DNA of 64,000 nucleotides, from NCBI GenBank assembly GCA_905207705.1, contig CAJLMA010000001.1:1-64000 (forward strand), read 5' to 3'. Every line of letters starts with the position of its first letter. The stretch's first letter is position 1. The notes below the pieces were generated by a model that was not told the DNA's origin, made no database searches, and saw nothing but the letters and a program-made list of their open reading frames with translations. The position numbers and the translations under genes were made by a program. Shown here piece after piece: positions 51,449-60,246 of the stretch. This stretch comes from an uncultured Prevotellaceae bacterium (GTDB lineage: Bacteria > Bacteroidota > Bacteroidia > Bacteroidales > Muribaculaceae).

Positions 51449-52266
51449 ACCGATTACAATTAATTAATAACATACGACACAAAAAGTCGTTCCTATGTGT
51501 AGGACTTGATCCTGATATCGAGAAAATGCCTGCATTTCTTGACGGCAATCTATTTGAGTTCAATAAACAAATAATAGATGCCACAGCTGAATATGCAATA
51601 GCTTTCAAGCCAAACTTGGCTTTTTACGAAGTACTTGGCACAAAAGGCTACAAAATGTTTGAAGACACTGTTGAATACATCAAAGATAAATATCCCGAAA
51701 TGTTTATAATAGCCGACGCCAAGCGTGGAGATATTGGCAATACATCGAAAATGTATGCGCGCAGTTTTTTTGAGCAATTAGGCGTCGATGCAGTAACCGT
51801 TGCACCTTATATGGGTGAAGACAGTGTAAAACCATTCATAGGCTATGACGATAAATGGGTAATCGTCCTCGGTCTCACCTCAAACAAAGGTTCACAAGAT
51901 TTCCAAATGACGTGTGATGAAAAAGGTCTCCGCCTATTTGAAAACGTAATTGCCAAATCCGCGACATGGGGTAATCATGGTAACATGATGTTTGTCGTAG
52001 GCGCAACACAAGGGCGAATGTTCGAAGACATACGACGCATAGTGCCAGAACACTTCCTTCTTGTTCCGGGTGTAGGAGCACAAGGCGGCAGCCTTGAAGA
52101 AGTGGCACGCTATGGCATGACAAATGAATGCGGACTTATCGTAAATTCTTCGCGAGGGATTATACACGCTTCCAACGGAAAAGACTTTGCCAACGTTGCC
52201 GCCTCAAAGGCGAAAGAAATGCAACAACAAATGTGCGCACTACTTGAGGCGAAAGGTGTTATTTAA
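51445..52266 (+). CDS. pyrF: Orotidine 5'-phosphate decarboxylase
   Basis: The 273-residue protein is the longer, type 2 OMP decarboxylase. It has FLCVGLDPDIEKMP near residue 16, the catalytic D-x-K-x-x-D region in ADAKRGDIGN (90-99; Lys93), and PGVGAQGG close to the C-terminus. It makes UMP, the last step of pyrimidine synthesis. Its ATG overlaps the DUF4153 stop (ATGA), so translation is coupled. Confidence 0.96.
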   Translation: MNRLQLINNIRHKKSFLCVGLDPDIEKMPAFLDGNLFEFNKQIIDATAEYAIAFKPNLAFYEVLGTKGYKMFEDTVEYIKDKYPEMFIIADAKRGDIGNTSKMYARSFFEQLGVDAVTVAPYMGEDSVKPFIGYDDKWVIVLGLTSNKGSQDFQMTCDEKGLRLFENVIAKSATWGNHGNMMFVVGATQGRMFEDIRRIVPEHFLLVPGVGAQGGSLEEVARYGMTNECGLIVNSSRGIIHASNGKDFANVAASKAKEMQQQMCALLEAKGVI

Positions 52267-52309
52267 CATTTTGTAAATCAAAATATTTAAATTTTGCCAA
52301 GAGATTTAA

Positions 52310-52317
52310 TAAATTTG
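52310..52317 (+). promoter_or_regulatory. -7 element for pgk
   Basis: TAAATTTG matches TAnnTTTG 53 bases before the pgk ATG. The expected -33 region is T-rich but lacks a clear TTG at 19-21 bases. Confidence 0.4.
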
Positions 52318-52370
52318 CGATACCAAAATTGCATGAGAAATACCAATAACTTTTAACAATAATATCTATT

Positions 52371-53624
52371 ATGCAAAAGATTGAAAATTACAACTTTGCT
52401 GGTAAAAAAGCAATTGTTCGTGTAGACTTCAACGTGCCATTGGATGAAAATGGCAAAATTACTGACGATACTCGTATTCGTGGAGCTTTGCCCACATTAA
52501 AAAAGATTCTCGCCGATGGTGGCACACTTATCATCATGTCGCACATGGGCAAGCCTAAAGGCAAAGTGAACCCTAAGATGTCTTTGAAACAAATTGTTCC
52601 TGCAGTTTCAGCCGCTCTCGGTGTTGACGTGCAATTTGCAGAAGATTGCGCTAAAGCTGCCGACCAAGCTGCAGCTTTGCAACCAGGACAAGCTTTATTA
52701 CTTGAAAACCTTCGCTTCTATCCTGAAGAAGAAGGCAAGCCTGTCGGCATAGACAAGGAAGATCCTAACTATGACGCTGCAAAGAAGGAAATGAAAGAGC
52801 GCCAAAAAGAATTTGCCAAAACTCTTGCAAGCTATGCTGATTGCTATGTAAACGACGCATTCGGTACTGCACACCGTCGTCATGCTTCAACAGCTGTTAT
52901 TGCCGACTACTTCGATGCCGACAACAAGATGCTCGGATATTTGATGGAAAAAGAAGTAACTGCCGTAAACAACATCCTTAACAACATCAAGCGTCCTTTC
53001 ACTGCAATCATGGGCGGTTCTAAAGTTTCTACAAAAATCGGAATCATAGAGAATCTCATGGAAAAGGTTGACAACTTGATCCTTTGCGGTGGTATGACTT
53101 ACACTTTTGCCAAGGCTCAAGGTGGCACGATTGGAAAATCCATCTGCGAAGATGATAAACTTGACCTTGCATTGGATATCATTGCCAAAGCAAAAGCTAA
53201 AGGCGTAAACCTTGTACTTGGTACCGACTGTGTTGCCGCCGATGATTTCAGCAACGATGCCAAAACTCAAATCGTTCCTGCAAATGAAATTCCTGACGGA
53301 TGGGAAGGTCTTGATGCAGGTCCTGAGACGCGTAAAGCTTTTGCAGATGTAATCAGAACTGCAAAAACAATCCTTTGGAACGGTCCTGCAGGTGTATTCG
53401 AATTTGATAACTTCACTGCTGGTTCTCGTGCTATTGCCGATGCAATCGTTGAAGCTACCGAAAACGGTGCATTCTCTCTTGTAGGTGGTGGAGACTCAGT
53501 TGCTTGCATCAACAAATTCGGTCTTGCCGACAAGGTCTCTTATGTGTCAACCGGTGGCGGTGCATTGCTTGAAGCTATTGAAGGAAAAGTTCTTCCGGGT
53601 GTTGCTGCAATTGAAGGCAAATAA
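52371..53624 (+). CDS. pgk: Phosphoglycerate kinase
   Basis: The 417-residue protein has standard Pgk motifs: RVDFNVPLDENGKITDDTRI near residue 18, LLENLRFYPEE, NDAFGTAHRRHAS, a nucleotide site in the C-domain, and GGGDSVA near 375. It interconverts 1,3-bisphosphoglycerate and 3-phosphoglycerate with ATP formation in glycolysis. Codon use is strongly biased to a restricted set, as for a highly expressed gene. A clear terminator follows. Confidence 0.98.
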   Translation: MQKIENYNFAGKKAIVRVDFNVPLDENGKITDDTRIRGALPTLKKILADGGTLIIMSHMGKPKGKVNPKMSLKQIVPAVSAALGVDVQFAEDCAKAADQAAALQPGQALLLENLRFYPEEEGKPVGIDKEDPNYDAAKKEMKERQKEFAKTLASYADCYVNDAFGTAHRRHASTAVIADYFDADNKMLGYLMEKEVTAVNNILNNIKRPFTAIMGGSKVSTKIGIIENLMEKVDNLILCGGMTYTFAKAQGGTIGKSICEDDKLDLALDIIAKAKAKGVNLVLGTDCVAADDFSNDAKTQIVPANEIPDGWEGLDAGPETRKAFADVIRTAKTILWNGPAGVFEFDNFTAGSRAIADAIVEATENGAFSLVGGGDSVACINKFGLADKVSYVSTGGGALLEAIEGKVLPGVAAIEGK

Positions 53625-53646
53625 TAAAAGTCTTAAATTCATAACT

Positions 53647-53686
53647 AATCCCGACATGGAATTAATTTCCATGTCGGGATTTTTAA
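53647..53686 (+). terminator. Terminator of pgk
   Basis: aatcccgacatgga (53647-53660) pairs perfectly with tccatgtcgggatt (53668-53681) across a 7-base loop, with T residues after it. Confidence 0.9.
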
Positions 53687-53799
53687 TTGTCCATTGAATA
53701 TATTCTATAGACAATATCCAAAATTAAAAGTGCCGATTCTCGACCAATGAAAATCGACACTTTATATTTCACTTGCATAGATACACACAAGAGCCATTT

Positions 53800-54390
53800 T
53801 CACCTATCTAGTAAAATAAACTTTAGATTACGCTCGATCTGTGGCAATATTGCATTTGCATCGTCATTGATGATAGAGAACTCGTTAACTTCATCAGTTG
53901 AAGATTGAGACTTTATTCGAGCCAACACATCAGATTCAGACAAATTATTGCGTTTCATCACTCGACGCACCCGTAGGTCAACAGGAGCATATACATTCCA
54001 TTCTTCATCAACTATATCCTTGATATTGCTTTCTTTTAATATGGCAGTTTCGACAAACACACAATGATGTCCTGCTTCTTTTCTTGCATTAATCCATTCA
54101 CTTAAATCTTCACGCACTACAGGATGCACAATTCCATTTAATGTCGACAAGGCTTTTGGATTATTAAAAACAATGCTGCTAATATATTTCCTGCTAATCA
54201 CGCCTTTTTCATCAACACTATCATTGCCGAATGCATCTACCAGTTTGCGTTTTATATCAGTAGAAGAATCCATCAACTTCTTTGCCCGAGAATCGCAATC
54301 ATACACATCATAGCCCATTATCAGCAATATTGCTGATACGATACTTTTTCCACTACCTATCCCTCCTATCAAAGCTATTACCTTCATCAA
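53800..54390 (-). CDS. coaE: Dephospho-CoA kinase
   Basis: The 196-residue protein has the P-loop GGIGSGKS (9-16) at the N-terminus, YDCDSRAKKLMD, and the conserved HPVVREDL, FVETAILKES and RVMKRNNLSESDVLARIKSQ segments of CoaE. It phosphorylates the 3' hydroxyl of dephospho-CoA, the last step to coenzyme A. It overlaps the upstream ybbR-like gene by four bases. coaBC, which acts two steps earlier, lies 6 kb away on the same strand. Confidence 0.95.
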   Translation of the reverse strand: MMKVIALIGGIGSGKSIVSAILLIMGYDVYDCDSRAKKLMDSSTDIKRKLVDAFGNDSVDEKGVISRKYISSIVFNNPKALSTLNGIVHPVVREDLSEWINARKEAGHHCVFVETAILKESNIKDIVDEEWNVYAPVDLRVRRVMKRNNLSESDVLARIKSQSSTDEVNEFSIINDDANAILPQIERNLKFILLDR

Positions 54391-55388
54391 TATTTTTCAA
54401 TTATATATTCAACACTATCCACAGCTAAAGATATATCCTTGCATCCGACGGGAACTTCTATAATCTTCACAGCTATCTTATTTGAGTTATTGGAAGAATA
54501 CAATATGTCATTATAATTTGCAATGACTTTCACTGGAGTATTTTTATAAAACATACTTTGTGGGACAAGGAACGATGCATCCACTACCGATGGAAAAGTA
54601 ATGACATTAACCCCTGCCGGAACATTCACAACATCAACCTGCACCGATTGCTTTTTATTTATCAATGGTTCAACAGGAACGGTTATTGACATGCTGCCGG
54701 GTATAACCTTTGCTCCAGCTATGGACGCAAATTTCACTTGACGAATCAATGTATCGGTCACAGCCGACTCAACTACATGCTCTGTCGAAACCGATTTTAT
54801 TTTTTCAAGAGTCAGTTTATCGGAATATACAACTACTGAATCAAATTCTTTTTTAATTTCGCCATTTATTACATACCTGAAATTGGGAGTAACATTAACA
54901 TCAAGCACTACCGGCACCTTTTTACCCGGCAAATTGGTATATTTAATGTTCAAAGAATCCGGAAGCACTGTCACAACCGTTGTAGTGTTACTGAACATCT
55001 TTCTCACTTTGGCTAGCATGTCGATTGAAGATACCTTCAAATTTCCACTCCCATCAAAATATTCCAAAAAATCCAATGAAAATGTGGGAACGTTACCCAG
55101 ATCAAATTTTAACAACGATGATCCTTTATCGCGAACACTGACATTAATTGATTGAGGCATACCTGATATTATCGTTGTACTATCAGGTAATGATGACAAA
55201 TTAAATGGCAAAGACAAGTCCTTTTGCGTTTCGCTGTTCAGAGACAAGAAAAGCCAAAAAAAGAACGATATCAGCAGACACGTCAAGTACAGCAAGATCG
55301 AGTTAGTCCTCTTTGACTTCCTCGAAGTTTTCCATATTCTTTTAATTTTTTGAAAAAATGATTCCTCGGATGGCATATTTACTCCCAT
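54387..55388 (-). CDS. YbbR-like (CdaR-type) membrane protein
   Basis: The 333-residue protein has one N-terminal membrane segment (about 27-49, NSILLYLTCLLISFFFWLFLSL) and a beta-rich extracytoplasmic part with YbbR-like repeats, including LPGKKVPVVLDVNVTPNFRYVINGE near 150. YbbR/CdaR proteins in Firmicutes regulate the diadenylate cyclase CdaA; no cyclase gene is in the window, and the role in Bacteroidales is not established. It sits upstream of coaE (four-base overlap) and close to yajC and nusB, a common order in this phylum. Confidence 0.85.
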   Translation of the reverse strand: MGVNMPSEESFFQKIKRIWKTSRKSKRTNSILLYLTCLLISFFFWLFLSLNSETQKDLSLPFNLSSLPDSTTIISGMPQSINVSVRDKGSSLLKFDLGNVPTFSLDFLEYFDGSGNLKVSSIDMLAKVRKMFSNTTTVVTVLPDSLNIKYTNLPGKKVPVVLDVNVTPNFRYVINGEIKKEFDSVVVYSDKLTLEKIKSVSTEHVVESAVTDTLIRQVKFASIAGAKVIPGSMSITVPVEPLINKKQSVQVDVVNVPAGVNVITFPSVVDASFLVPQSMFYKNTPVKVIANYNDILYSSNNSNKIAVKIIEVPVGCKDISLAVDSVEYIIEKY

Positions 55389-55474
55389 TTAAAACACAAG
55401 CCATTCACCCGATGGTAAAATGGCTTGTGATGCTTTTCGAATAGTTTTTTTAAAGTATCGTCATCTCGTCAAGA

Positions 55475-55825
55475 TTATGCCTTCTTTTCTGCATTGGCAG
55501 GATCTGTTTGAGCATCTTCGGCCGACGGATATACCGAATTTTTGTCAATTCTTATTTTTACATTGTCAGAGATTTCAACGAGGAAAGATGTTTCTTTCAC
55601 ATCTTTAATCTTTCCATATATTCCTCCGGCAGTTATTATCTTATCGCCTGCAGATAGTTTTTCACGAAACTCCCTTATTTTTTTCTGTTTCTTTGATTGT
55701 GGACGAATCATGAAAAAGTAAAAAATTACAATCAACACCACAATCATGAGGAAACTGCTCAATCCGCTTGCTCCTCCTGCACCTGCAGCTGCTGCATCTT
55801 GTAATAAAATCGAATTCAGAACCAT
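55475..55825 (-). CDS. yajC: Preprotein translocase subunit YajC
   Basis: The 116-residue protein has one membrane segment (about 21-40, LSSFLMIVVLIVIFYFFMIRPQ) directly followed by the diagnostic F-M-I-R-P-Q-S-K-K-Q-K motif, then a small beta domain (AGDKIITAGGIYGKIKDV). It joins SecDF at the translocon. The C-terminal tail is acidic and Ala-rich. It lies between nusB and ybbR-like. Confidence 0.93.
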   Translation of the reverse strand: MVLNSILLQDAAAAGAGGASGLSSFLMIVVLIVIFYFFMIRPQSKKQKKIREFREKLSAGDKIITAGGIYGKIKDVKETSFLVEISDNVKIRIDKNSVYPSAEDAQTDPANAEKKA

Positions 55826-55877
55826 TTTTATACTATAAGTTTTAAAAGTTAATTTATTTTCAAAAATAACACATTAT

Positions 55878-56807
55878 TTATTCCTTAACAATTTTCTTAT
55901 TTTCTTTTAAGAAATTTATTATGGAATTTAATATACCGTTAACGAATTGTCCGCTTTTAGGAGTACTGTAATACTTGGCAATTTCAATATATTCATTCAA
56001 TGAAACACGAATAGGTATTGCAGGATACTTCATTATCTCGGTTGTTGCAACAATCATAATAACGCGATCCATGAATGCTATGCGATCAGCATCCCAATTA
56101 CCATTTTTTACAAACTCATTTATTAGCCCATCGCAATAATCCTTGTTTTGCACTGAATAACTGAATAACTCCTCACCAAAACGACTGTCTTCATCATCTT
56201 TGTACATTGGCAAGAATGCGTCAGTACTATTACTTTCAAAACGCTTTATCGTCTTAACGACAAATGTTCCTATGGATTCAACATCATCGTTCCAATAAAC
56301 AGATTTAGATTCAAGTTGATCAAGGAAATCTTCATCATTAAGTATTATTTTCTTTACGACTTCCCTCCAAAATTCGCAATCTGCCACATAGTTATTTCCG
56401 GCTTCTTGCATATATAATACATATATATCCGACTTTACAATCTTGTCAAGCAACAATTTCAAGAATATATCGTCATCGCGCCAAGAAATGGGATTATCTT
56501 TTAAATACTGCTTAAATTGCTCACTGTCACGCAATTCCTTGATAAATAAATTATCAACAAATTTCATGTTTGGATTCAAGTCCTCTTCAGATGGCAAATA
56601 TTTATTTTTAGCCAAATCCAAACGTTGATATTGCACATCGGTCAAGTCGACCAACAATACAAAAATATAATTGTATAATTGATAAGCCATTTCAAGGCTT
56701 TTCTTTAATTCTTTTTTTGCATCGGCAAATGAACGTTCTTTTTGCGTGAGCAGATAAGAATACAACATCTGCACGACTTTAATCCTAATTAAAATACGAT
56801 TTACCAT
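55878..56807 (-). CDS. nusB: Transcription antitermination factor NusB, long form
   Basis: The 309-residue protein is about twice the length of E. coli NusB. The first residues (NRILIRIKVVQMLYSYLLTQKERSFADAKKELKKSLE) and a central helical region are followed by the recognisable NusB domain at the C-terminus, with VIMIVATTEIMKYPAIPIRVSLNEYIEIAKYYSTPKSGQFVNGIL near 248-292. Such long NusB proteins are the usual form in Bacteroidota. It binds boxA RNA with NusE in antitermination of rRNA operons. It lies 52 bases upstream of yajC. Confidence 0.9.
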   Translation of the reverse strand: MVNRILIRIKVVQMLYSYLLTQKERSFADAKKELKKSLEMAYQLYNYIFVLLVDLTDVQYQRLDLAKNKYLPSEEDLNPNMKFVDNLFIKELRDSEQFKQYLKDNPISWRDDDIFLKLLLDKIVKSDIYVLYMQEAGNNYVADCEFWREVVKKIILNDEDFLDQLESKSVYWNDDVESIGTFVVKTIKRFESNSTDAFLPMYKDDEDSRFGEELFSYSVQNKDYCDGLINEFVKNGNWDADRIAFMDRVIMIVATTEIMKYPAIPIRVSLNEYIEIAKYYSTPKSGQFVNGILNSIINFLKENKKIVKE

Positions 56808-56884
56808 TTATTCTTATACTTTTCTTTTATCAACTGCAAAATTACGGCAAAACCTTCGACTCCCGAAATAAATACCAATGTTTC

Positions 56885-57634
56885 TTACAGACTGCCGTGC
56901 AAACGTCGTTGCCTAACGACTTCATACATCATTATTGCACCGGCTACCGAAACATTCAATGAATTAATATGACCCATTTGAGGTATTGAGACGAGTGTGT
57001 CGCACAATTTCAATACATCGGGAGAGATTCCATGGTCTTCAGCCCCAAGGACCAATGCCACCGGCACAGTATAATCAGTTTCGGTATAATTAACATTGGC
57101 TTTCTCTGAAGCTCCAAATATTTTATATCCACTGTCACGCAAATACTTTACAGCCCCGGTAAGACTTTTTTCTCTACACACCGGAATATAATGCAGCGCA
57201 CCAGCCGACGTTTTAATCGCATCGGCATTCACAGTAACGCTGTTGCGTTCGGGTATCACTATTGCATCTACACCTGCACATTCGCATGTACGAGCCAAAG
57301 CTCCGAAATTACGGACATCGGTTATGCCGTCAAGCAATATCAAGAATGGGGACTTGCCATTCTCAAATAATTGGGGAACCAAATACTCCAATTTATGATA
57401 AGATACAGCAGATAAAAATGCTAATACACCTTGATGATTCTTACGGGTAATACGGTTTATTTTTTCAATTGGCACTCGTTGAATCAAAATGTCGTTTTCA
57501 CGAGCCATGACCAATAATTCATGCACCAAATCGCCCGATAAATCCTTTTTTACTAAAATCTTGTCAATTTCCTTGCCGGCACCAATCGCCTCCATTACAG
57601 CGCGTATGCCAAAAATATATTTATTATCTTCCAT
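56885..57634 (-). CDS. rlmB: 23S rRNA 2'-O-ribose methyltransferase RlmB (SpoU family)
   Basis: The 249-residue protein has the RlmB layout: an N-terminal RNA-binding domain (YIFGIRAVMEAIGAGKEIDKILV) and a SPOUT methyltransferase with motif 1 LDGITDVRNFGALARTCECAG near residue 100, motif 2 VALVLGAEDHGIS and motif 3 IPQMGHINSLNVSVAGAIMMYE. It methylates the ribose of a guanosine in 23S rRNA (Gm2251 in E. coli). It is 5 bases downstream of recN; a paralogue specificity (TrmH-type) cannot be excluded. Confidence 0.9.
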   Translation of the reverse strand: MEDNKYIFGIRAVMEAIGAGKEIDKILVKKDLSGDLVHELLVMARENDILIQRVPIEKINRITRKNHQGVLAFLSAVSYHKLEYLVPQLFENGKSPFLILLDGITDVRNFGALARTCECAGVDAIVIPERNSVTVNADAIKTSAGALHYIPVCREKSLTGAVKYLRDSGYKIFGASEKANVNYTETDYTVPVALVLGAEDHGISPDVLKLCDTLVSIPQMGHINSLNVSVAGAIMMYEVVRQRRLHGSL

Positions 57635-57639
57635 AATTC

Positions 57640-59304
57640 TTACTTATTTGACGCAAGCAAAATCTTAGCATTATTTATAGCTGCATCGCTGATTTTATCG
57701 CCACTGAGCATCCCTGCAATTTCTTGTATGCGCTCATTATCGTCAAGAACCTTGACCGTTGTGAAAGTGGCATCTACGGTATCTCTTTTATACACTTTTA
57801 AATGATTGTTCCCTTTTGCTGCCACTTGGGGCAAATGTGTTATTGTGATGACCTGAATATTTCCACTGATGCTCTTCATCAACTCTCCCATTCGATTTGC
57901 AATGTCTCCGGAAACACCTGTGTCAACCTCATCAAATATTATTGTGGGCAATTTCATTTTTTGTGCTATAATTGACTTTATGCACAGCATGACTCGTGAT
58001 ATTTCACCTCCTGACGCACTGTCTTCAACAGGCATCAATGATTGCTGCTTATTGAATGCAAACAAAAATTGCACACTGTCGCTACCTGTAATCGACAAAG
58101 GAATTTCGTCAAAACGCACTTGGAACCGCAAATTTTTCATTCCGAGAGGCACAGCAAGATTAATTAAATCTTTTTCAAATGCTACAGCGGCACCTTTGCG
58201 TCGAGACGAAAGCTCTTTTGCTACAGAGACTACAGCTTTTTCTTTGATCCTGAACTCAGTTTCCAATTTGGCTATTTCTTCATCAAAATTGTCTAACGCA
58301 TTCAGTTTCGCTTCATAATCATCCCTTATGGCAATCAATTCGTCAACAGTACGCACTTTATGTTTTGTTTCCAACGTATATATGGAATTCAACCGATCCC
58401 TCACCCTTTCAAGTTCTGTGGGATCATCTACTACATCATTTTGCAATGTAGATATAGTGCGTGCAATATCTTTCGCATCGATTGAAACAGCTTCGATGCG
58501 TTCGGCTATATCTCCTGCACCATCATATATTTCAGACAATCGAGATAAATTATGGGTTAATGTCGACAAACTTGATAATACAGAACTGCCTTCATCGCCC
58601 GACATTAATTCCTCACACTGCCACAATATACTTTTAATTTCATTGACATTACTTAATTTACGTTCTTTGGCTTCAAGCTCAACATCTTCTCCCGATACTA
58701 AATTAAGTTCTTTCAATTGTGCTAATTGAAAACGCAAATAATCTTCTTCCGACTCTTGCCTTTCCTTTGTTTCGCGTAATGCTTTTATTCGAGCCTCAAT
58801 GTGTTTATACTCGGTGTATTTTTTTCCATACTCTGAAACCAATGCCACATCTCCATGCAAATTATCGATAACGCCCAATTGATATTTAGAATCGGCCAAC
58901 AACATGTTACCATGTTGAGAATGAATATCTATCAAATTCATGGACAATGCCTTCATCACAGGCAATGTGACAGGAGTATCATTTATAAAGGCGCGACTAC
59001 GACCATTAGGAGCTATTTCACGCCGTAAGATACATTCTTCACCGAAATATTCTATGTCGTTACCTTCAAAGAATTGCTGTAATCCATACTCTTCTATGTC
59101 AAATACAGCTTCGATTACCGATTTTTTTTCGGTGTTCCTTATTACTTTGGCATCAGCTTTCCCTCCTAAAATAAGAGACAAAGCTCCCATCATTATAGAC
59201 TTGCCCGCACCTGTTTCTCCGGTGATGATAGTCAATCCTTGATTAAAGGAAATATCAAGAGCGTCTATGAGTGCGTAATTTGATATTTTCAACTGCTTCA
59301 ACAT
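57640..59304 (-). CDS. recN: DNA repair protein RecN
   Basis: The 554-residue protein is an SMC-like ATPase with Walker A GETGAGKS at 29-36, long central coiled coils (about 150-360), signature region SGGEISRVMLCIKSI near 433 and Walker B PTIIFDEVDTGVSG. RecN acts at double-strand breaks with RecA. The short coiled-coil arms are typical for RecN. It is between the DUF4835 gene (9 bases upstream) and rlmB, the standard Bacteroidales order. Confidence 0.96.
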   Translation of the reverse strand: MLKQLKISNYALIDALDISFNQGLTIITGETGAGKSIMMGALSLILGGKADAKVIRNTEKKSVIEAVFDIEEYGLQQFFEGNDIEYFGEECILRREIAPNGRSRAFINDTPVTLPVMKALSMNLIDIHSQHGNMLLADSKYQLGVIDNLHGDVALVSEYGKKYTEYKHIEARIKALRETKERQESEEDYLRFQLAQLKELNLVSGEDVELEAKERKLSNVNEIKSILWQCEELMSGDEGSSVLSSLSTLTHNLSRLSEIYDGAGDIAERIEAVSIDAKDIARTISTLQNDVVDDPTELERVRDRLNSIYTLETKHKVRTVDELIAIRDDYEAKLNALDNFDEEIAKLETEFRIKEKAVVSVAKELSSRRKGAAVAFEKDLINLAVPLGMKNLRFQVRFDEIPLSITGSDSVQFLFAFNKQQSLMPVEDSASGGEISRVMLCIKSIIAQKMKLPTIIFDEVDTGVSGDIANRMGELMKSISGNIQVITITHLPQVAAKGNNHLKVYKRDTVDATFTTVKVLDDNERIQEIAGMLSGDKISDAAINNAKILLASNK

Positions 59305-59313
59305 GACACAAAA

Positions 59314-60246
59314 CTATTTTTTGGCAGCTTCTTTTATTTTATCCAATCTTGTGCCTTCGGTTGGATATAACGGATAAAGCAATTCATATACTTTACTTTT
59401 CTCGGTAGTTCCTGCTTCGGAATAGATATTTACAAGCTCATCCAATTTTGCATCTTTGAACATCGACAGGCACACGCTCATTGGCGCGGCATCATAAACT
59501 TTTTTTAACTCTTCAAGACACGAAGTAACCATTGCACGCCCCTTGTCCACACTTAACGCCATCTGGTCAAGACCCATGCGATGATAGTTGTATAAAATTG
59601 TCCTGATGCCCTTTGTCGCATTATCGGTATATGCACTTAATACGGCACTTCGATTCTTATTGTCTTCAAATGCCCTCCAACCTTTCTCGCCAGAACTTTG
59701 CGCCAGCTGGACAACCGTTGCAGCACGGTCGTAGTATGGAGTTCCCCCTTCCGGAGAAAAAGTGTCAAAGTCCATCGCTATTATCATGAAACAATAAAAA
59801 TTCAAGATCGCCGTCAAGTTGCTTTCCATTGTCAACTCAGAATATACCAATGGCTCATTTTCAATATATGTAAACTCGATGTCGGTATCTCTGAAGTTCA
59901 TCACTGTCGTCGTGTAAGAACTGTTGTAAACAGGCCGCAACGACTGTATTTGCAATTCGCCAGTAAACTTGTCATCCTCATAACTTTTTATGGTAAAAAA
60001 TAGTCTGCATTCTATTTTCTCATTGACGGCAAATTGTGCATTTGTCCATTTATTGGTGTTTACATACTCGGCAATAGCCTGCTCCAACGTTTCAAATACC
60101 TCTTTACTGGTATTTTGAATCTGGTCAGAGTTTATCTCCACCGTGCAATTCAACTCTTGCGCATGTGCCGTCGCCATGCCAAAAAGCAATAAAACGAACA
60201 AAGCACATGTCGAGCGCAGCAATATCTTTATATTCAATCGGCTCAT
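59314..60246 (-). CDS. DUF4835 secreted protein
   Basis: The 310-residue protein has a signal peptide (LLRSTCALFVLLLFGMATAHAQ, cleavage near residue 29) and starts its mature part ELNCTVEINSDQIQ, the DUF4835 signature; the family is often found next to recN and coaBC in Bacteroidota and has no known function. The central part reads VYSELTMESNLTAILNFYCFMIIAMDFDTFSPEGGTPYYDRA. It should be periplasmic. Its ATG overlaps the coaBC stop by four bases, so translation is coupled to coenzyme A synthesis. Confidence 0.87.
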   Translation of the reverse strand: MSRLNIKILLRSTCALFVLLLFGMATAHAQELNCTVEINSDQIQNTSKEVFETLEQAIAEYVNTNKWTNAQFAVNEKIECRLFFTIKSYEDDKFTGELQIQSLRPVYNSSYTTTVMNFRDTDIEFTYIENEPLVYSELTMESNLTAILNFYCFMIIAMDFDTFSPEGGTPYYDRAATVVQLAQSSGEKGWRAFEDNKNRSAVLSAYTDNATKGIRTILYNYHRMGLDQMALSVDKGRAMVTSCLEELKKVYDAAPMSVCLSMFKDAKLDELVNIYSEAGTTEKSKVYELLYPLYPTEGTRLDKIKEAAKK

